NCBI GenBank assembly: GCA_973895155.1
Contig: OZ316892.1
Span: 20,026,001-20,090,000 of the forward strand
Direction: 5' to 3'
Origin: Marsupella aquatica
Lineage: Eukaryota > Marchantiophyta
Length of the DNA: 64,000 nucleotides
The notes under the pieces were generated by a model that saw nothing but the letters and a program-made list of their open reading frames with translations, did not search any database and was not told the DNA's origin. Of the stretch, positions 19,950-31,790 are shown one piece after another; the first letter of the stretch is position 1, and each line of letters begins with the position of its first letter. The position numbers and the translations under genes are program-made.

Positions 19950-21836
19950 ATGTACGTGGGAACCTCAAGCTCCGAATCTGAGGCAGAATTGGCTGAAGCT
20001 CCTACCGAGGAAGAGGAGAGGGAGAAGCCGGAAATCCAAGAGGTAGAGGAGGCAGTGGAGGACTGCAGCCATGATAATTCCGGCTATGGGTCGGACCATC
20101 ACGTTCCAGGAGTAAGGACCTGTGGCCGGTTTGTCCCCACACTTCCAAGGGTAGTGCGAGGGGACCCCAACCAGCAGAGTAGCCCTGAGTCTCCCCCACC
20201 AGATGTTGCTCCCCCGAGCTTTGACGACATAAAACAGACGGTGCAGGAATTTCAGGAGCGAATCAAGCAGGAGGAAGAGGCCGCCCTGGCTAAGGAAAAG
20301 GATTTACCAGGAGGAGATTGGCCGGAGGACATCAGGCGGCTAGCCGAAAAAGGAAGCAAACCTCTAGCCACGATTGAAGAGATCCGCAGGACGGCTTGGG
20401 AGCAGAGGCCACGATGGGCGATGCCGATCACTTCTACTTACTCCACCTACGCTAAGAATAGAGCCATGGAGTATGGTGAGATGTGTGGGGAACTTGCGCT
20501 CGGCATCTTTGGAGAGGAGTTGGAGGTAGGACCCTTTTTCCATAGGGAGCAGTTGGAGAAGCACCAATTAGAAGAAGCGGTGGCTTTAGAGAGAAGCAAG
20601 AAGGACGAGGTCATTCGGCGGCTTAGGAGGATGGGAGCCGAGATTGAAGATCTAAGGGCGGCCAAGAAAGCCCAAGATGAACTGCGGATTAAACGACATG
20701 AGCTGAACATCATGCAGGGGCAGTTGGACGCTGCGCAGGCTGATAATCAGAATATCAAGGATAAACTGACTCAGACGCAGGAAGAGTTGGCCGACACGAT
20801 CAAAGAAAGGGAAAAGTGGAAGCAAGAGCTGAAGAATACAGAGGAGGCCCACATAACAGCCAACAGCCGGGCCATGGCGGAGACCCAAAGAAAGGAATGG
20901 GCGTTGAAAGGGGAGCTCGAGAAAATCCGTGGAGCCCTTGAGCAGAAGGAGGTCGAGTTAGGGAAATCCTATCAAGGGATTATGGCGCTGCAGCAGGAGC
21001 TTGCGTCCCTGACGGCCAGCTTCAAGGCCGACCTAAGAGAGAAGGACGAGATGCTCGAACAGACTTACGCCAAGATGAACCAGATGGAGTCTGTCATCAT
21101 TGCAGAGCTCGACAAGGAGCTAAGAGCAACCCAGGAGGAGAAGGCTACCTTGAAGAAGGAATTGGAGGAAGCCCACAGGGAGCAGGAGGAGGCCAAAAAC
21201 GAGCTGGAGGGGGCACGTAAGGACCTGGATGAAACCCAAGAGGAGTTGGAGGAAATCACGAGGAAGATGGAGAACCTACAACGGCGGGCCGACAACCAAA
21301 CAGAGCGGCTGAAGAAACAAGCCGCAGTATTTAAATGCTTAGCTGCAGCAGGTCCATCTCCTGTTGGGACAAACCAGTTACCAGGGGTGGTAATTGCCGA
21401 AGGACAAGCCGCGCCACCTGCACCAGTGCCAGAGGTAAGTGGGAAGGGGAAGGGACCAGCTGCCGAGCCACCAACGAAGAAGAAGCGGAAACCTTCAGGG
21501 TCAAGGAGTAATACGACTTCACAGGCCGTGGTGATCAAGGAGGTAGACCCAGCACCGACCCCAGACAGGGTCACGGCTAAGGATCCAACTACCCTAGGGG
21601 AAGGGGAGGCCGAAGCCGTGGGGTTGGCTGAAGCCGAAGCCGTGGGAGTGGCTGAGGCCGAAGCCGTGGGTATTGCCGAGGCCGGTGTCGAGGCTGAAGC
21701 CGAAGGTGGACCCAGTCAGGCCGATGGAGAGTTGACTCGGTCAAGGGCAGGTAATCTGTCAGTAGGCGGGCCAACGGCAGTGGCTGAGGAGGAAGTGTTG
21801 GGGGCGTCCATTGAGGATCCACCACCGGTGTCGTGA
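19950..21836 (+). CDS. Gag-like plant transposon protein, coiled-coil C-terminal part (copy A)
   Basis: In-frame continuation of 18,213-19,949 after a single TGA: 628 codons to TGA 21,834-21,836. An acidic start (EEEEREKPE) leads into a long heptad-rich coiled coil, roughly residues 190-460, dense in E/K/Q/L with A/L at core positions. A basic KKKRKPSGSRS patch follows that could act as a nuclear signal. Near the end is an AEAEAVG(L/V/I) tandem coded by a ~24-base repeat (21,602-21,690). That tandem differs in copy B, so it is the fastest-changing part. Whether the ATG at 19,950 is used independently is unknown. Ancestrally this is not a separate gene. Confidence 0.55.
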   Translation: MYVGTSSSESEAELAEAPTEEEEREKPEIQEVEEAVEDCSHDNSGYGSDHHVPGVRTCGRFVPTLPRVVRGDPNQQSSPESPPPDVAPPSFDDIKQTVQEFQERIKQEEEAALAKEKDLPGGDWPEDIRRLAEKGSKPLATIEEIRRTAWEQRPRWAMPITSTYSTYAKNRAMEYGEMCGELALGIFGEELEVGPFFHREQLEKHQLEEAVALERSKKDEVIRRLRRMGAEIEDLRAAKKAQDELRIKRHELNIMQGQLDAAQADNQNIKDKLTQTQEELADTIKEREKWKQELKNTEEAHITANSRAMAETQRKEWALKGELEKIRGALEQKEVELGKSYQGIMALQQELASLTASFKADLREKDEMLEQTYAKMNQMESVIIAELDKELRATQEEKATLKKELEEAHREQEEAKNELEGARKDLDETQEELEEITRKMENLQRRADNQTERLKKQAAVFKCLAAAGPSPVGTNQLPGVVIAEGQAAPPAPVPEVSGKGKGPAAEPPTKKKRKPSGSRSNTTSQAVVIKEVDPAPTPDRVTAKDPTTLGEGEAEAVGLAEAEAVGVAEAEAVGIAEAGVEAEAEGGPSQADGELTRSRAGNLSVGGPTAVAEEEVLGASIEDPPPVS

Positions 21837-22762
21837 CGGTGCAAGGGCGCCGTTCCTTTTAGGGAGGGCGGACGTGGAGGGAGGAGGCGTGAGTGGGCAG
21901 GGCGGGCACGGATCTCCATGTTTAGGATTAGGATCAGAACCAGGAGCGGCCCTGACACTTAGCTTAGTGGGATTGCGGTCCCACTGGTAGGAGCAACACT
22001 TGTGCTCCTGCCTTGCTGTACATAGGTAGATTTGGGCAAGTAGATTACTGTTAAGTAGATTAGGCTTACGATGCAAAGAATGGCGGATCCACTACCAGGA
22101 TAAGTACCTGGGCAGCGGGGAGCTCAGGGCCTCTTCTTTAGCAAGTTTTTAGTTTGCACCAGCCGGGCTGGGATCAAGTAGTACGAGAAGCTCTCGGTTA
22201 GTCATACAGTGACCCTTGTGTATATTCATGTTTCCTCATGCCTAAGAGCTGAATAGAGTTGGCCTCACGGCTTAGTTCGCAGAACTTGTGTATGAGATGT
22301 ACTGTTTGTATGGCAAGTGCATGGTATGACTCAGTCAGAATGAGTCATTTTGCTATTTGTGTGTCGCATTAACTTGTGTGAAGAGTGCCCACATCAACAG
22401 AAGGAAGGAAAGTAAGCAGGGGAGTGAGAGTTGGATGTGTCGAGCTGAGAGAGGTCTTAGCGGCTTAACCAAGCCTATTGGGGATCATTCCGGCGGCGGA
22501 ATCCAAACATACCTAACAAGACGGAGGGGAAGACAGGGGAAGACAGGGGAAGGCCTATATTAGGCCGGCTACGTATCTCATGACCCGATGAAGGATCTGT
22601 CCAGTATATGTGTGTAAAATGTTAATAGTAGTAGTAGAAGGTTAGCAGCGTCCCATGCCGCTAAGCCGCGGAAACGGCCTCGCCAAGCACGAAACCTGCG
22701 GGAATCGGCTTGAGCTGGGGGGTTTCTTGGGTTTAGGGAGCCATGGGACGCACCACAATGGG

Positions 22763-23178
22763 CCAGGATAGCCCGCAGCTCGACGACAGTGCCGGTATTG
22801 TGGTCGAAGATACCTCGAATTGCGCTACGCATGCACACTCGCCTCACGGGGATATGCATAGTGGCTGCCCAACAGGTGGTGCCGCACAATGATATCCGAC
22901 ATTGTTTTGTGTTTATGTCGTGGTATGTTGATAGCGGAGAAGCCATTATGTATATGCTCCAATGGGGAAGGGACTCAAAACCGCGTTTGCCCCGGTGCAG
23001 GGGAGGAGATGGGCCAGGATGGCCCGCAGCTCGACGACAGTGCCGATATTGTGGTCGAAGATACCTCGAATTGTGCTACGCATGCACACTCGCCTCGCGG
23101 GGATATGCACAGTGGCTGCCCAACAGGTGGGGCCGCACAATGATATCCGACATTGTTTTGTGTTTATGTCGTGGTATG
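22763..23178 (+). repeat. Tandem duplication (~251-bp period) carrying the insertion target
   Basis: 22,763-22,927 and 23,014-23,178 are near-identical, from CCAGGATRGCCCGCAGCTCG to GTTTATGTCGTGGTATG. The left part of unit 1 (CCGCGTTTTCCCCGGTGCAG, from 18,065) was split off by insertion of the 4.66-kb element. Unit 2 keeps it intact from 22,981. Each unit ends in the inverted terminal motif (CRTGGTATG). Overlapping frames in the units are not credible genes. Confidence 0.7.
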
Positions 23179-23744
23179 ACGAGAGCATTGCTTGGATCTG
23201 ATGCAATACTCGTTTTCCGAGCGAATCAGGATACATGGGCGGTGCGGCAGCAGTCACTGGGGCTGTTGTAGAGGACGAGGCGTTAATCGGAAACATCACA
23301 CCCACTTTGACATACAAGCGCAGTATGTGGTGGTACCTAGGCTCGTGTTCCATGCCTGCTCGCACGTTCATTGTTGTTGAAGATTGGATATTCCTGTATT
23401 GGCATTGCTAGAAACCCACATCGTAGCATGGAGGACAACTCATGACAGAGACAAAGTGTCTCATGTTTTATTGCTATCTTATGTGGCTTAATAGGGAAGG
23501 TATTAGGGAAGGTACTTGCGTCAACGGAAGAGGCTTGCCACAAACGGGACCAGGGGCCCCAACACAACATTCAGGACAGCGAGCTGGGTGCCAAACAGAA
23601 GTGGCCCTTGGTGGAAATAGTACCCGAATTACCTCCACACGACGGCCAAAGAGGTGTGTACACGTAACTCATAGTGATACAGTATAAGAAAATGTGAGAA
23701 ATCGTGGTATGAATACCGTCCCAGCGTGTTGATACCATGGTGCG

Positions 23745-24275
23745 TTGAGTCGCAGGTGTAGAGGTTGTCGATGGCACGAGTTGTGCACTATGCATCCCCG
23801 ACAAGGGAGGGGTTGTGGTGATGGGCAGGGGGGTGGTGAAGAATGCCATGGTGGCATCATTGAGCGAGGGAATGGCATATTTGCTGATACTGGAGTGGTC
23901 ATTCAAATCATGGTATGGCTCACCAGAGTGGGACATGGGTTTAGTGCCATGCGCTCAGAATTCGTATTCCTGGCTTGCACAAGGCAAGTTTTGCATTGGC
24001 CATTACATTTGTTGTCGCCTTGTGAGGACGAGAATGGCAGTCACCTAGTACTACGTTTCCCGAGGCGGACATTCCTCACGCCCACTGCAAAAGAGATACC
24101 CGGGATGGATCGTGCACAACGTCATCACGAACTTTCGAAGAATATTATGCCCCACAAGTTACGTTCTGCAGGGTTTACAATCGAAGAAGAGCCCGAGGAG
24201 GTTGAGTGCAGCCAGACGTTTGAGGGGTTGATGCCGATACTGCACCTATCCCAGGGCATTGCAGATGATGATTGA
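23745..24275 (+). CDS. Unrecognised 176-codon frame
   Basis: The first ~60 residues are Cys/Gly-rich and probably non-coding. The last ~70 (from FPRRTF, with HHELSKNIMPHKL and EEEPEEVE, ending ADDD) look more protein-like, with an acidic end like the RPA-like protein at 8727. A terminal motif (ATCATGGTATGGC) lies inside at ~23,908, which argues that only the later part could be an exon. I do not recognise a family. Confidence 0.2.
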   Translation: MSRRCRGCRWHELCTMHPRQGRGCGDGQGGGEECHGGIIERGNGIFADTGVVIQIMVWLTRVGHGFSAMRSEFVFLACTRQVLHWPLHLLSPCEDENGSHLVLRFPRRTFLTPTAKEIPGMDRAQRHHELSKNIMPHKLRSAGFTIEEEPEEVECSQTFEGLMPILHLSQGIADDD

Positions 24276-24449
24276 CACATGTAAAGCATAAACTGTGAAT
24301 AAAGTCTCCATTTTTGCTATCACATTTCCCAGCAACAAAATGGAGGTCCCGGTCCACTCCTCCCAAGAGCAGTACCTCGTGTGCTATTGCAGGGAGATGC
24401 AAAGCGCTTCCAGGGATTTACATCCATCCATTTGTGAGGCTGGGCTCGA

Positions 24450-27400
24450 TGTGATGCCTAGACAGGAATCACTCGGCCAGTTAAGTGGGTAAAGTAGGAA
24501 GGCACCCTAGGAACACCTTAGTATAGGGACAAAACAAGGAAAATATAAACCATTAGGGGCAACCATGGAACCCGGGCCGAGGCCGGAGGTAAGGACGCTG
24601 AGGGTAAAAACTCGGTTAGGGTTAGGGCGCGTTAAGCGTCGGCGGCTAGGAAGGATCAACGGGAAGAAGGACCGGCAGAGGAGAGGGGTAAGGAGCGCTT
24701 GCAGGAGATGGTGGCTCATTTGCGAGCACGAACTAGGCAGACGACTACGGGAGGCCAACTACTGTCAGCTGCTTAGGCAAGCACTCGGGGAGAGAGTAGA
24801 TACCGACGATCGACCTAAGGAGGGTATGAGCAACGTCAATCAAGCGGCACATTTCTGGGGATGCCTGTTCGAACGGGCAACTGAGTACATCAAGACTTAC
24901 GAGGACGAGGAATCAGAAAGGGCAGCTTGAGAACGGCAGGAGCTCGCTCGATTGTGGGAGCTACAGAAGACGGCTTTCTTAGGAGGCGAACTCATCAAGG
25001 ACGAGTTCCTGTGGACGCCTACTTCCAATCAACTCGACGATCTTCTGTTTTGCAAAGACAGCGTCGTCGGCATCCGAGAGGCCATCAAGAACTGCAACGA
25101 CATACACTGGGAATTAAAGGGTAGCACGGAAAGGTGGACCCAGGCAACGGTGCTAGGAGAAACCTCCACGGTAGCAGAGATGAAGAGGAAGGGAGCCGTC
25201 AACGATGAAGCCACCCCGGCAAAAAGAACGAGGTCGGCGGCACCAAAGAAGCCAGCCGAGCAGCAGAGCAGGAGGCAGGGAGAAGCCGAAGAGGAGGAGG
25301 TCGATCCCATCAAGGCCATTCCAACCAGGGATGACACCTGGAAGGGCTGGGCGGCAACCCTACCGGTGGAGGTGCAACTACATTTTGCACGGGAGGAGGA
25401 TGCATGCTTCACGGCCATGCAGACCAAGAAGTACCAAGGCTTCATGGCCGGATCCGGCTTAGAGGCCTTTGTAAGATTACCATGGCTGAAGCCGGAGGTA
25501 CCGGAGTCAGACCTATTAGAATCCGTGGGGTCATGGGAACCCGAGACCAATTGCACGAGGATATATGGGAAGGATTTCTATCTTACTCCCAAGGTAATTG
25601 CCGAAGTGTTTGGCTTGCCGATAGGCAATAAGACCAAAGTTGATACCAGGAAGACCTTGCCTGACAAGGAGTTCCGGTCGTTCCCCGGGCCATCAACAAA
25701 GAATGGCTTCTTCCGGAACACCTGCACCAACCCGCACATAGGAGAGATGATCGACTTCTTGCGGGTGACCATGCATTGTAACTTGCCGAGGGCAGAGATC
25801 GGCAAGGCACAGGTCTATCTGGCAGAAAGGCCAGACCCAAGCCGGGACTACAACGGGTACCTCCTCAACCAATTGAAGAAGATCTTAAAGGAGGAGCAAT
25901 AGGTAATCGGCATGGGGAGCGTGTCGCGGCTTGGCTATCACATGCCGCTGTTGTGCTGGTATGCCAGAGGTCAGACTTTTGCCCCGGTACTTCCCCTGCA
26001 GGTAAGGGCACCCGAGGAAGCTCCAACGCCGAGGCCGTTGGCTGAGAAGCCTCAACCACCTGTTAGCCCTACGATCGAGCAGGTGTTTAGGCCCAGGAAG
26101 GAGGACTTGCCGATGCAGCAACCAGGCATGCAGAGTCTGCTGAAACTACTGGAGAACGAAAAGAAATCGGCATCAGCAACAACAACAGCAACGGCAACAA
26201 TGCAGGACACTACTACAGAGGTAGGCCTACACCGGCTCACAAGAGAAAACCCCTTTGCTGGAGACAAGGAGAGAATCAGGCCGGAATCCAAGCCCGGTGT
26301 TCGAATGTATGTGGGAATCTCAAGCTCCAAATCTGAGGCATAATTGCCTGAAGCTCCTACCGACGAAGAGGAGAGGGAGAAGCCGGACGGCCAAGAAGTA
26401 GAGGAGGCAGTGGAGGACTGCAGCCATGATAATTCCGGCTATGGGTCGGACCATCACGTCCCAGGAGTAAGGACCTGTGGCCGATTTGTCCCCACACTTC
26501 CAAGGGTAGTGCGAGGGGACCCCAACCAGCAGAGTAGCCCTGAGTCTCCCCCACCAGATGTTGCTCCCCCGAGCTTCGACGGCATAAAACATAGGATCAG
26601 GAATTTCAGGAGCGAATCAAGCAGGAAGAGGAGGCAGCCCTGGCTAGGGAAAAGGATTTACCAGGAGGAGATTGGCCGGAGGACATCAGGCGGCTAGCCA
26701 AAAAAGGAAGCAAACCTCTAGCCACGATTGAAGAGATCCGCAAGACGGCTTGGGAGCAGAGGCCGTGATGGGCGATGCCGATTACTTCTACTTACTCCAC
26801 CTACGCTAAGAATAGAGCCATGGAGTATGGTGAGATGTGTGGGGAACTTGCGCTCGGCATCTTTGGAGAGGAGTTGGAGGTAGGACCCTTTTTCCATAGG
26901 GAGCAGTTGGAGAAGCACCAATTAGAAGAAGCGGTGGCTTTAGAGAGAAGCAAGAAGGACGAGGTCATTCGGTGGCTTAGGAGGATGGAAGCCGAGATTG
27001 AAGATCTAAGGGCGGCCAAGAAAGCCCAAGATGAACTGCGGATTAAACGACATGAGCTAAACATCATGCAGGGACAGTTGGACACCGCGCAGGCTGATAA
27101 TCAGAATATCAAGGATAAACTGACTCAGACGCAGGGAGAGTTGGCCGACACGATCCAAGAGAGGGAGAAGTGGAAGCAAGAGCTGAAGAATACAGAGGAG
27201 GCCCACATAACAGCCAACAGCCGGGCCATGGCGGAGACCCAAAGAAAGGAATGGGCGTTGAAGGGGGAGCTCGAGAAAATCCACGGAGCCCTTGAGCAGA
27301 AGGAGGCCGAGTTAGGGAAATCCTATCAAGGGATTATGGCGCTGCAGTAGGAGCTTGCGTCCCTGACAGCCAGCTTCAAGGCCGACCTAAGGGAGAAGGA

Positions 27401-29110
27401 CGAGATGCTCGAACAGACTTACGCCAAGATGAACCAGATGGAGTCTGTCATCATTGCAGAGCTCGACAAGGAGCTAAGAGCAACCTAGGAGGAGAGGACT
27501 ACCTTGAAACAAGAACGGGAGGAAGCCCAGAAGGAACTAGAGGAGGCACGCAAGGACCTGGATGAGACCCAGGAGGAGTTGGAGGAAATCACGAGGAAGA
27601 TGGAGAACCTCCAGCGGCGGGCCGACAACCAAACGGAGCGGCTGAAGAAACAAGCCGTAGTATTTAAGTGCTTGTCTTCATCAGGCCCAACTCCAATTGG
27701 GGCAACCAAGTTACCAGGAGTGGTACTGGCCGAAGAAAAAGCCGCGCCACCTGCACCAGTGCCGGAAGTAAGTGGGAAGGGGAAGGGACCAGCTGCCGAA
27801 CCAGAAAAGAAGAACAAGCGGAAACCTTCAGGGTCAAGGAGTAATCCGACTCCACAAGCCGTGGTGACCAAGGAGGTAGAACCAGCACCATCCTCCGGCA
27901 TGAATACGGCAAATGATCCCGCTATCATCACAGGTGGGGGTGGTGCGGCCCAAGCCGAACTACTTAGTAATGAGGCCGGTATCCCAGATCCGCCTCTTGA
28001 GCAGGCCGGGGAGACCAAGCCGTGGCTGAGGCCGTAACCGGTTCCCGAGCCGATGCCGACGCCGATGGTGGACCCAGTCAGGCCGATGGAGAGTTGACTC
28101 AGTCAAGGGCAGGTAATCTGTCAGAGAATGAACCTATGGCAGTGGCTGAGGAGGAAGCGTTGGGGGCGTCCATTAAGGATCCACCACCGGTGTCGTGACG
28201 GTGCAAGGGCGCCGTTCCTTTTAGGGAGGGCGGACGTGGAGGGAGGAGGCGTGAGTGGGCAGGGCGGGCGCTGATCTCCAAGTTTAGGATTAGGATCAGG
28301 ACCAGGAGCGGCCCTGACACTTAGCTTAGTGGGATTGCGGTTCCACTGGTAGGAGCAACACTTGTGCTCCTGCCTTGCTGTACATAGGTAGATTTGGGCA
28401 AGTAGATTACTGTTAAGTAGATTAGGCTTACGATGCAAAGAATGGCGGATCCACTACCAGGATAAGTACCTGGGCAGCGGGGAGCTCAGGGCCTCTTCTT
28501 TAGCAAGTTTTTAGTTTGCACCAGCCGGGCTGGGATCAAGTAGTACGAGAAGCTCTCGGTTAGTCATACAGTGACCCTTGTGTATATTCATGTTTCCTCA
28601 CGCCTAAGAGCTGAATAGAGTTGGCCTCACGGCTTAGTTCGTAGAACTTGTGTATGAGATGTACTGTTTGTATGGCAAGTGCATGGTATGACTCAGTCAG
28701 AATGAGTCATTTTGCTATTTGTGTGTCGCATTAACTTGTGTGAAGAGTGCCCACATCAACCAGAAGGAAGGAAAGTAAGCAGGGGAGTGAGAGTTGGATG
28801 TGTCGAGCTGAGAGAGGTCTTAGCGGCTTAACCAAGCCTATTGGGGATCATTCCGGCGGCGGAATCCAAACATACCTAACAAGACGGAGGGGAAGACAGG
28901 GGAAGGCCTAGATTAGGCCGGCTATGTATCTCATGACCCGATGAAGGATCTGTCCAGTATATGTGTGTAAAATGTTAATAGTAGTAGTAGAAGGTTAGCA
29001 GCGTCCCATGCCGCTAAGCCGCGGAAACGGCCTCGCCAAGCGCAAAACCTGCGGGAATCGGCTTGAGCTGGGGGGTTTCTTGGGTTTAGGGAGCCATGGG
29101 ACGCACCACA
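24450..29110 (+). mobile_element. 4.66-kb retroelement-like insertion, copy B (TSD CTCGA)
   Basis: Same ends and length as copy A (4,661 versus 4,660 bases) and near-identical throughout. The flanks are CTCGA at 24,445-24,449 and 29,111-29,115, a perfect 5-bp duplication different from that of copy A, so the two inserted independently. Compared with A there are scattered substitutions, small indels and one block of difference near 27,900-28,060 (the Ala/Glu repeat). No terminal direct repeats are seen. Confidence 0.75.
24565..28198 (+). pseudogene. Gag-like plus coiled-coil transposon protein, copy B, multiply broken
   Basis: Homologous to 18,213-21,836. Breaks relative to copy A: TGA at 24,928 (CGA in A), TAG at 25,900 (CAG), TAA at 26,341 (GAA), a 1-base deletion near 26,590, TGA at 26,767 (CGA), TAG at 27,348 (CAG), TAG at 27,487 (CAG) and a divergent region after 27,880. 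At the position of the single stop in A, copy B has CGA. The two copies therefore complement each other and show that the parent frame was continuous. Five of the six stops are C-to-T in CG or CHG contexts. Domain content is as described for copy A. Confidence 0.7.
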
Positions 29111-31314
29111 CTCGAACAGAGCCTTGCATTCCTGATGTGATGTCTCCACTATTGCGATCAGCAAGAGTGGTCGATGATTGTATGCCCCACTTACATTCTC
29201 GCATTAGCAATTGAATTTGCTCCGAGAGCTCCTGTAGCGATCAATAATGTATCGGTTGTGGACGCCCAAATTTACAGCCCCACGAACTGGCACATCATTG
29301 ACCTTGCCACTTAATGGACATGAATGAAACCCTGTGCAGAACACATTTTGTGGCGGACGACGCCTGAAAAGATCGCTCGAAAGATGTACAATTGTCTCGG
29401 ACAATTATGTGGAACACTTTATGTCATACCGGATGTACATGACAATTGTATGCCCCACTTACATTTTTTGAATTAGTTCTGTCCGTGTAAAGGAGCACTT
29501 GGTAATATCATGGTATGTAAATACAACGGCCGCTTAGATCGTGTATGATTCGTGTCAGGGGAGGGGGTGGGGAGTTAGTACGTGGCCTAAATTGCGCATT
29601 GGGACAGGGCATATGCGACACCCAACATCCATACCAGGATAAACGTCGGGAATATATTTAAGTCATTCACTGGACCAAGAAATGATACGTAACAAACTGC
29701 CGTATGCCATCTGGCAATAAAATACAGATGCCAACGATGACAATTCTGATTTTTTTACATGGGAGTGAGCAAAAGAGTTCACACTAAAGGAATGAAAGTG
29801 CCTTGGGGCACAGGTGAGTTTCAATCCGCCCCTAGACTATGGTACTAACATGCCATAGTACAATTCTAATATCAAGGTGATTGGAAGGGATGTGAGTTGA
29901 CACGGACTGTAATGGTCCAAGAAGACAATCTGATGAGACCCCAATGTTACTTTTGGACATATGTTTAGGGTTTAGGGTTTACCCATTCAAGTAAAGTAAA
30001 CTTATAGAAAAACAAGAATACAAATTAGAGTTTCCAGTTGAAAAGACGCTATTTGTAGTAAAGTGGGAAGAGGGTATTGAGCTGAGAACTAAATTATGAA
30101 ACTGCTATATGGCGAATCCAGCGGCCAGTTCATTACCTAGGGTAAGTACACACAAGTACCTCTACTGGTGTTCATGATTACTTTTAGTTTCATCTGTTAT
30201 TTTACTCTTGTACCTTATGCGCAAATTGTTGAATCTCACTCTTCCTAATGAATAACCTGTTTATATTTGCCACCCAAAAATTAGCAAAGTGGAAAAAGGC
30301 TATTGAGCTGATAAAAAGTATTAATATTTTTTTGAAATCTCTCTATGAAGTATTTGTTACTACATAGTAAGTTCTTTTTTGCAATAACCCTGTAATCGAC
30401 CAATGACACAATCACTGGCCCCAAGCATAAAATGGCCACAACAATCGTAATCTTTTTTCACATCCACATCTATCGTGCAAATCCACTCCTAATGAATAAC
30501 CTGGATAATGTGTTTTCCTTACGGAGGCTGGCTTGGAGTAAGAGGAGACAACCTCTTCGGATTCAACATAAAAGGCGGTCCTCTGGATGAGGCCGGCCTG
30601 GACGACCCTGCTCGGAGGCCGTCGGGGACGTCGCCTGGTTGCCGTCCATACCGTGATTTCCAGGACTTCAAACTACACATGGCACAGATACCTTTCGAAA
30701 GAATCATAGTGAGAACTTATATTTTCATTTACTCTTTGTAACTAATCATAGTGAGACTTTATTTATGTGTGGCTGATGCGACAACACTTAGGGTAAATGA
30801 AGGGGATGGATATAAAAGGGAAGGGGACAATTTGTTTTTTAGAAATCTTTGTTTAAAATGACATCTATTTTTTCCTTACTCTAGGGAGACTAACATACGC
30901 TCATTCAAAGATTGTCGTATGCCAATCTGATCGTTCTTTCTGAATATGGGATTAATGTCATCAATCATGTTTCTTGAATGGAGAGTCTTTCACAATGTAT
31001 TTATGCAACTTGTGTCCAAGGCAAGCGCAATGCTATCCACTGAAATACACAAATAACAACACAGCGAGAAACCATGAGCTATGAGCAAAGCAAAACATGC
31101 ATTCGCATTGTTCGACATTCTTCGGAGGGGAACATCAGCTGGTCACTACTTTTTACAGCCTGAAAAGGTCCGAGGCAACTACTGGACGGATGGCCCGACC
31201 CCCATGAGCTCTGAAAATACCCCCAATACCGGCCCGCAAATGGAGCGACCAGTGGGGATGCTCTAAGAAAACATTCCCTCGACGCCCAAAATAGCTACAG
31301 TACTATGGAGCCAG
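29111..31314. other. Intergenic, element-derived
   Basis: No credible gene. Terminal motifs occur near 29,509 (ATCATGGTATG), 29,630 (CCATACCAGGATAA) and 30,650 (CCATACCGTGATT). A short interstitial telomere-like run lies at 29,963-29,981 (TTTAGGGTTTAGGGTTTA). A GC-rich GACGTC/GGCC burst at 30,590-30,645 resembles 1563-1866. The 77-codon frame at 30,508 spans that burst and I do not call it. Confidence 0.4.
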
Positions 31315-31790
31315 CTAGCTGACGGGAACGACCGGATATAGATTGTCCACTTCTGAAGGATGAGGTTCAGGGACTATGAAGCGTGGCCTGCAAGGAGAGG
31401 GCACAGTCCTCAATCCGATATGCCCACGGGGTGCGCTTTTACAGGGCGATACCAGACTCAGTGGCCAACATATTTTGTTCCCCACCCGCAGGTTCTTGTA
31501 GAGGCACCCCTGCCTTGACAGAGCTGGATCCCAATCGGGTCCTCCGGTCTGCACAGTTGATGGAAGTTCGAGAAGTTTGACATAAACAAACCCTTCTCCT
31601 AATAGCATATTTCCCTTCCTTCTAGAACTGATTTCCATGTGAGGGTCAATAGACAAACCCTCAGCCCTCCCAAATAACCGACTTTTGTCAGTGGGGTCAG
31701 TTCGGCGTTCCATGGAGAACAGGGCACAAGAGCAGCCCACCATGAATTCCACGATTTTTCCGTTGCTCTGCCATGCGTCCCACGTTGTGT
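31315..31790 (-). pseudogene. Possible orphan exon, unrecognised
   Basis: After a plausible acceptor (TTTCATGCAG at 31,791) the minus strand is open to 31,315. It contains IVEFMVGCSCALFSMERR, DPTDKSRLFGRAEG and SSRRKGNMLLGEGFVYVKL, which read like a folded protein rather than random frame. An outward terminal motif (CCATACCGTTGATAA) is at ~31,843. No start or partner exon is clear and no family is recognised. It may be a captured gene fragment. Confidence 0.25.

Larger units (their letters stand above)
18098..22757 (+). mobile_element. 4.66-kb retroelement-like insertion, copy A (TSD ATGGG)
   Basis: Ends are TGTGATGCC...GCACCACA, so they are TG...CA with a short inverted TGTGRTGC. ATGGG flanks both sides (18,093-18,097 and 22,758-22,762). 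The uninserted target is preserved nearby at 22,981-23,020. There are ~115 bases of leader, one long frame interrupted by TGA, then ~920 bases of non-coding 3' region. I see no direct terminal repeats inside. TG...CA ends with a 5-bp duplication are the signature of LTR-retrotransposon integrase, so the simplest reading is a very long solo LTR that itself carries an ORF, or a non-autonomous element that lost an LTR. Confidence 0.75.

Noticed and set aside
22789-23271. 160-codon frame across the tandem duplication
   Set aside because: It repeats itself with the duplication, overlaps terminal motifs and has no family features.
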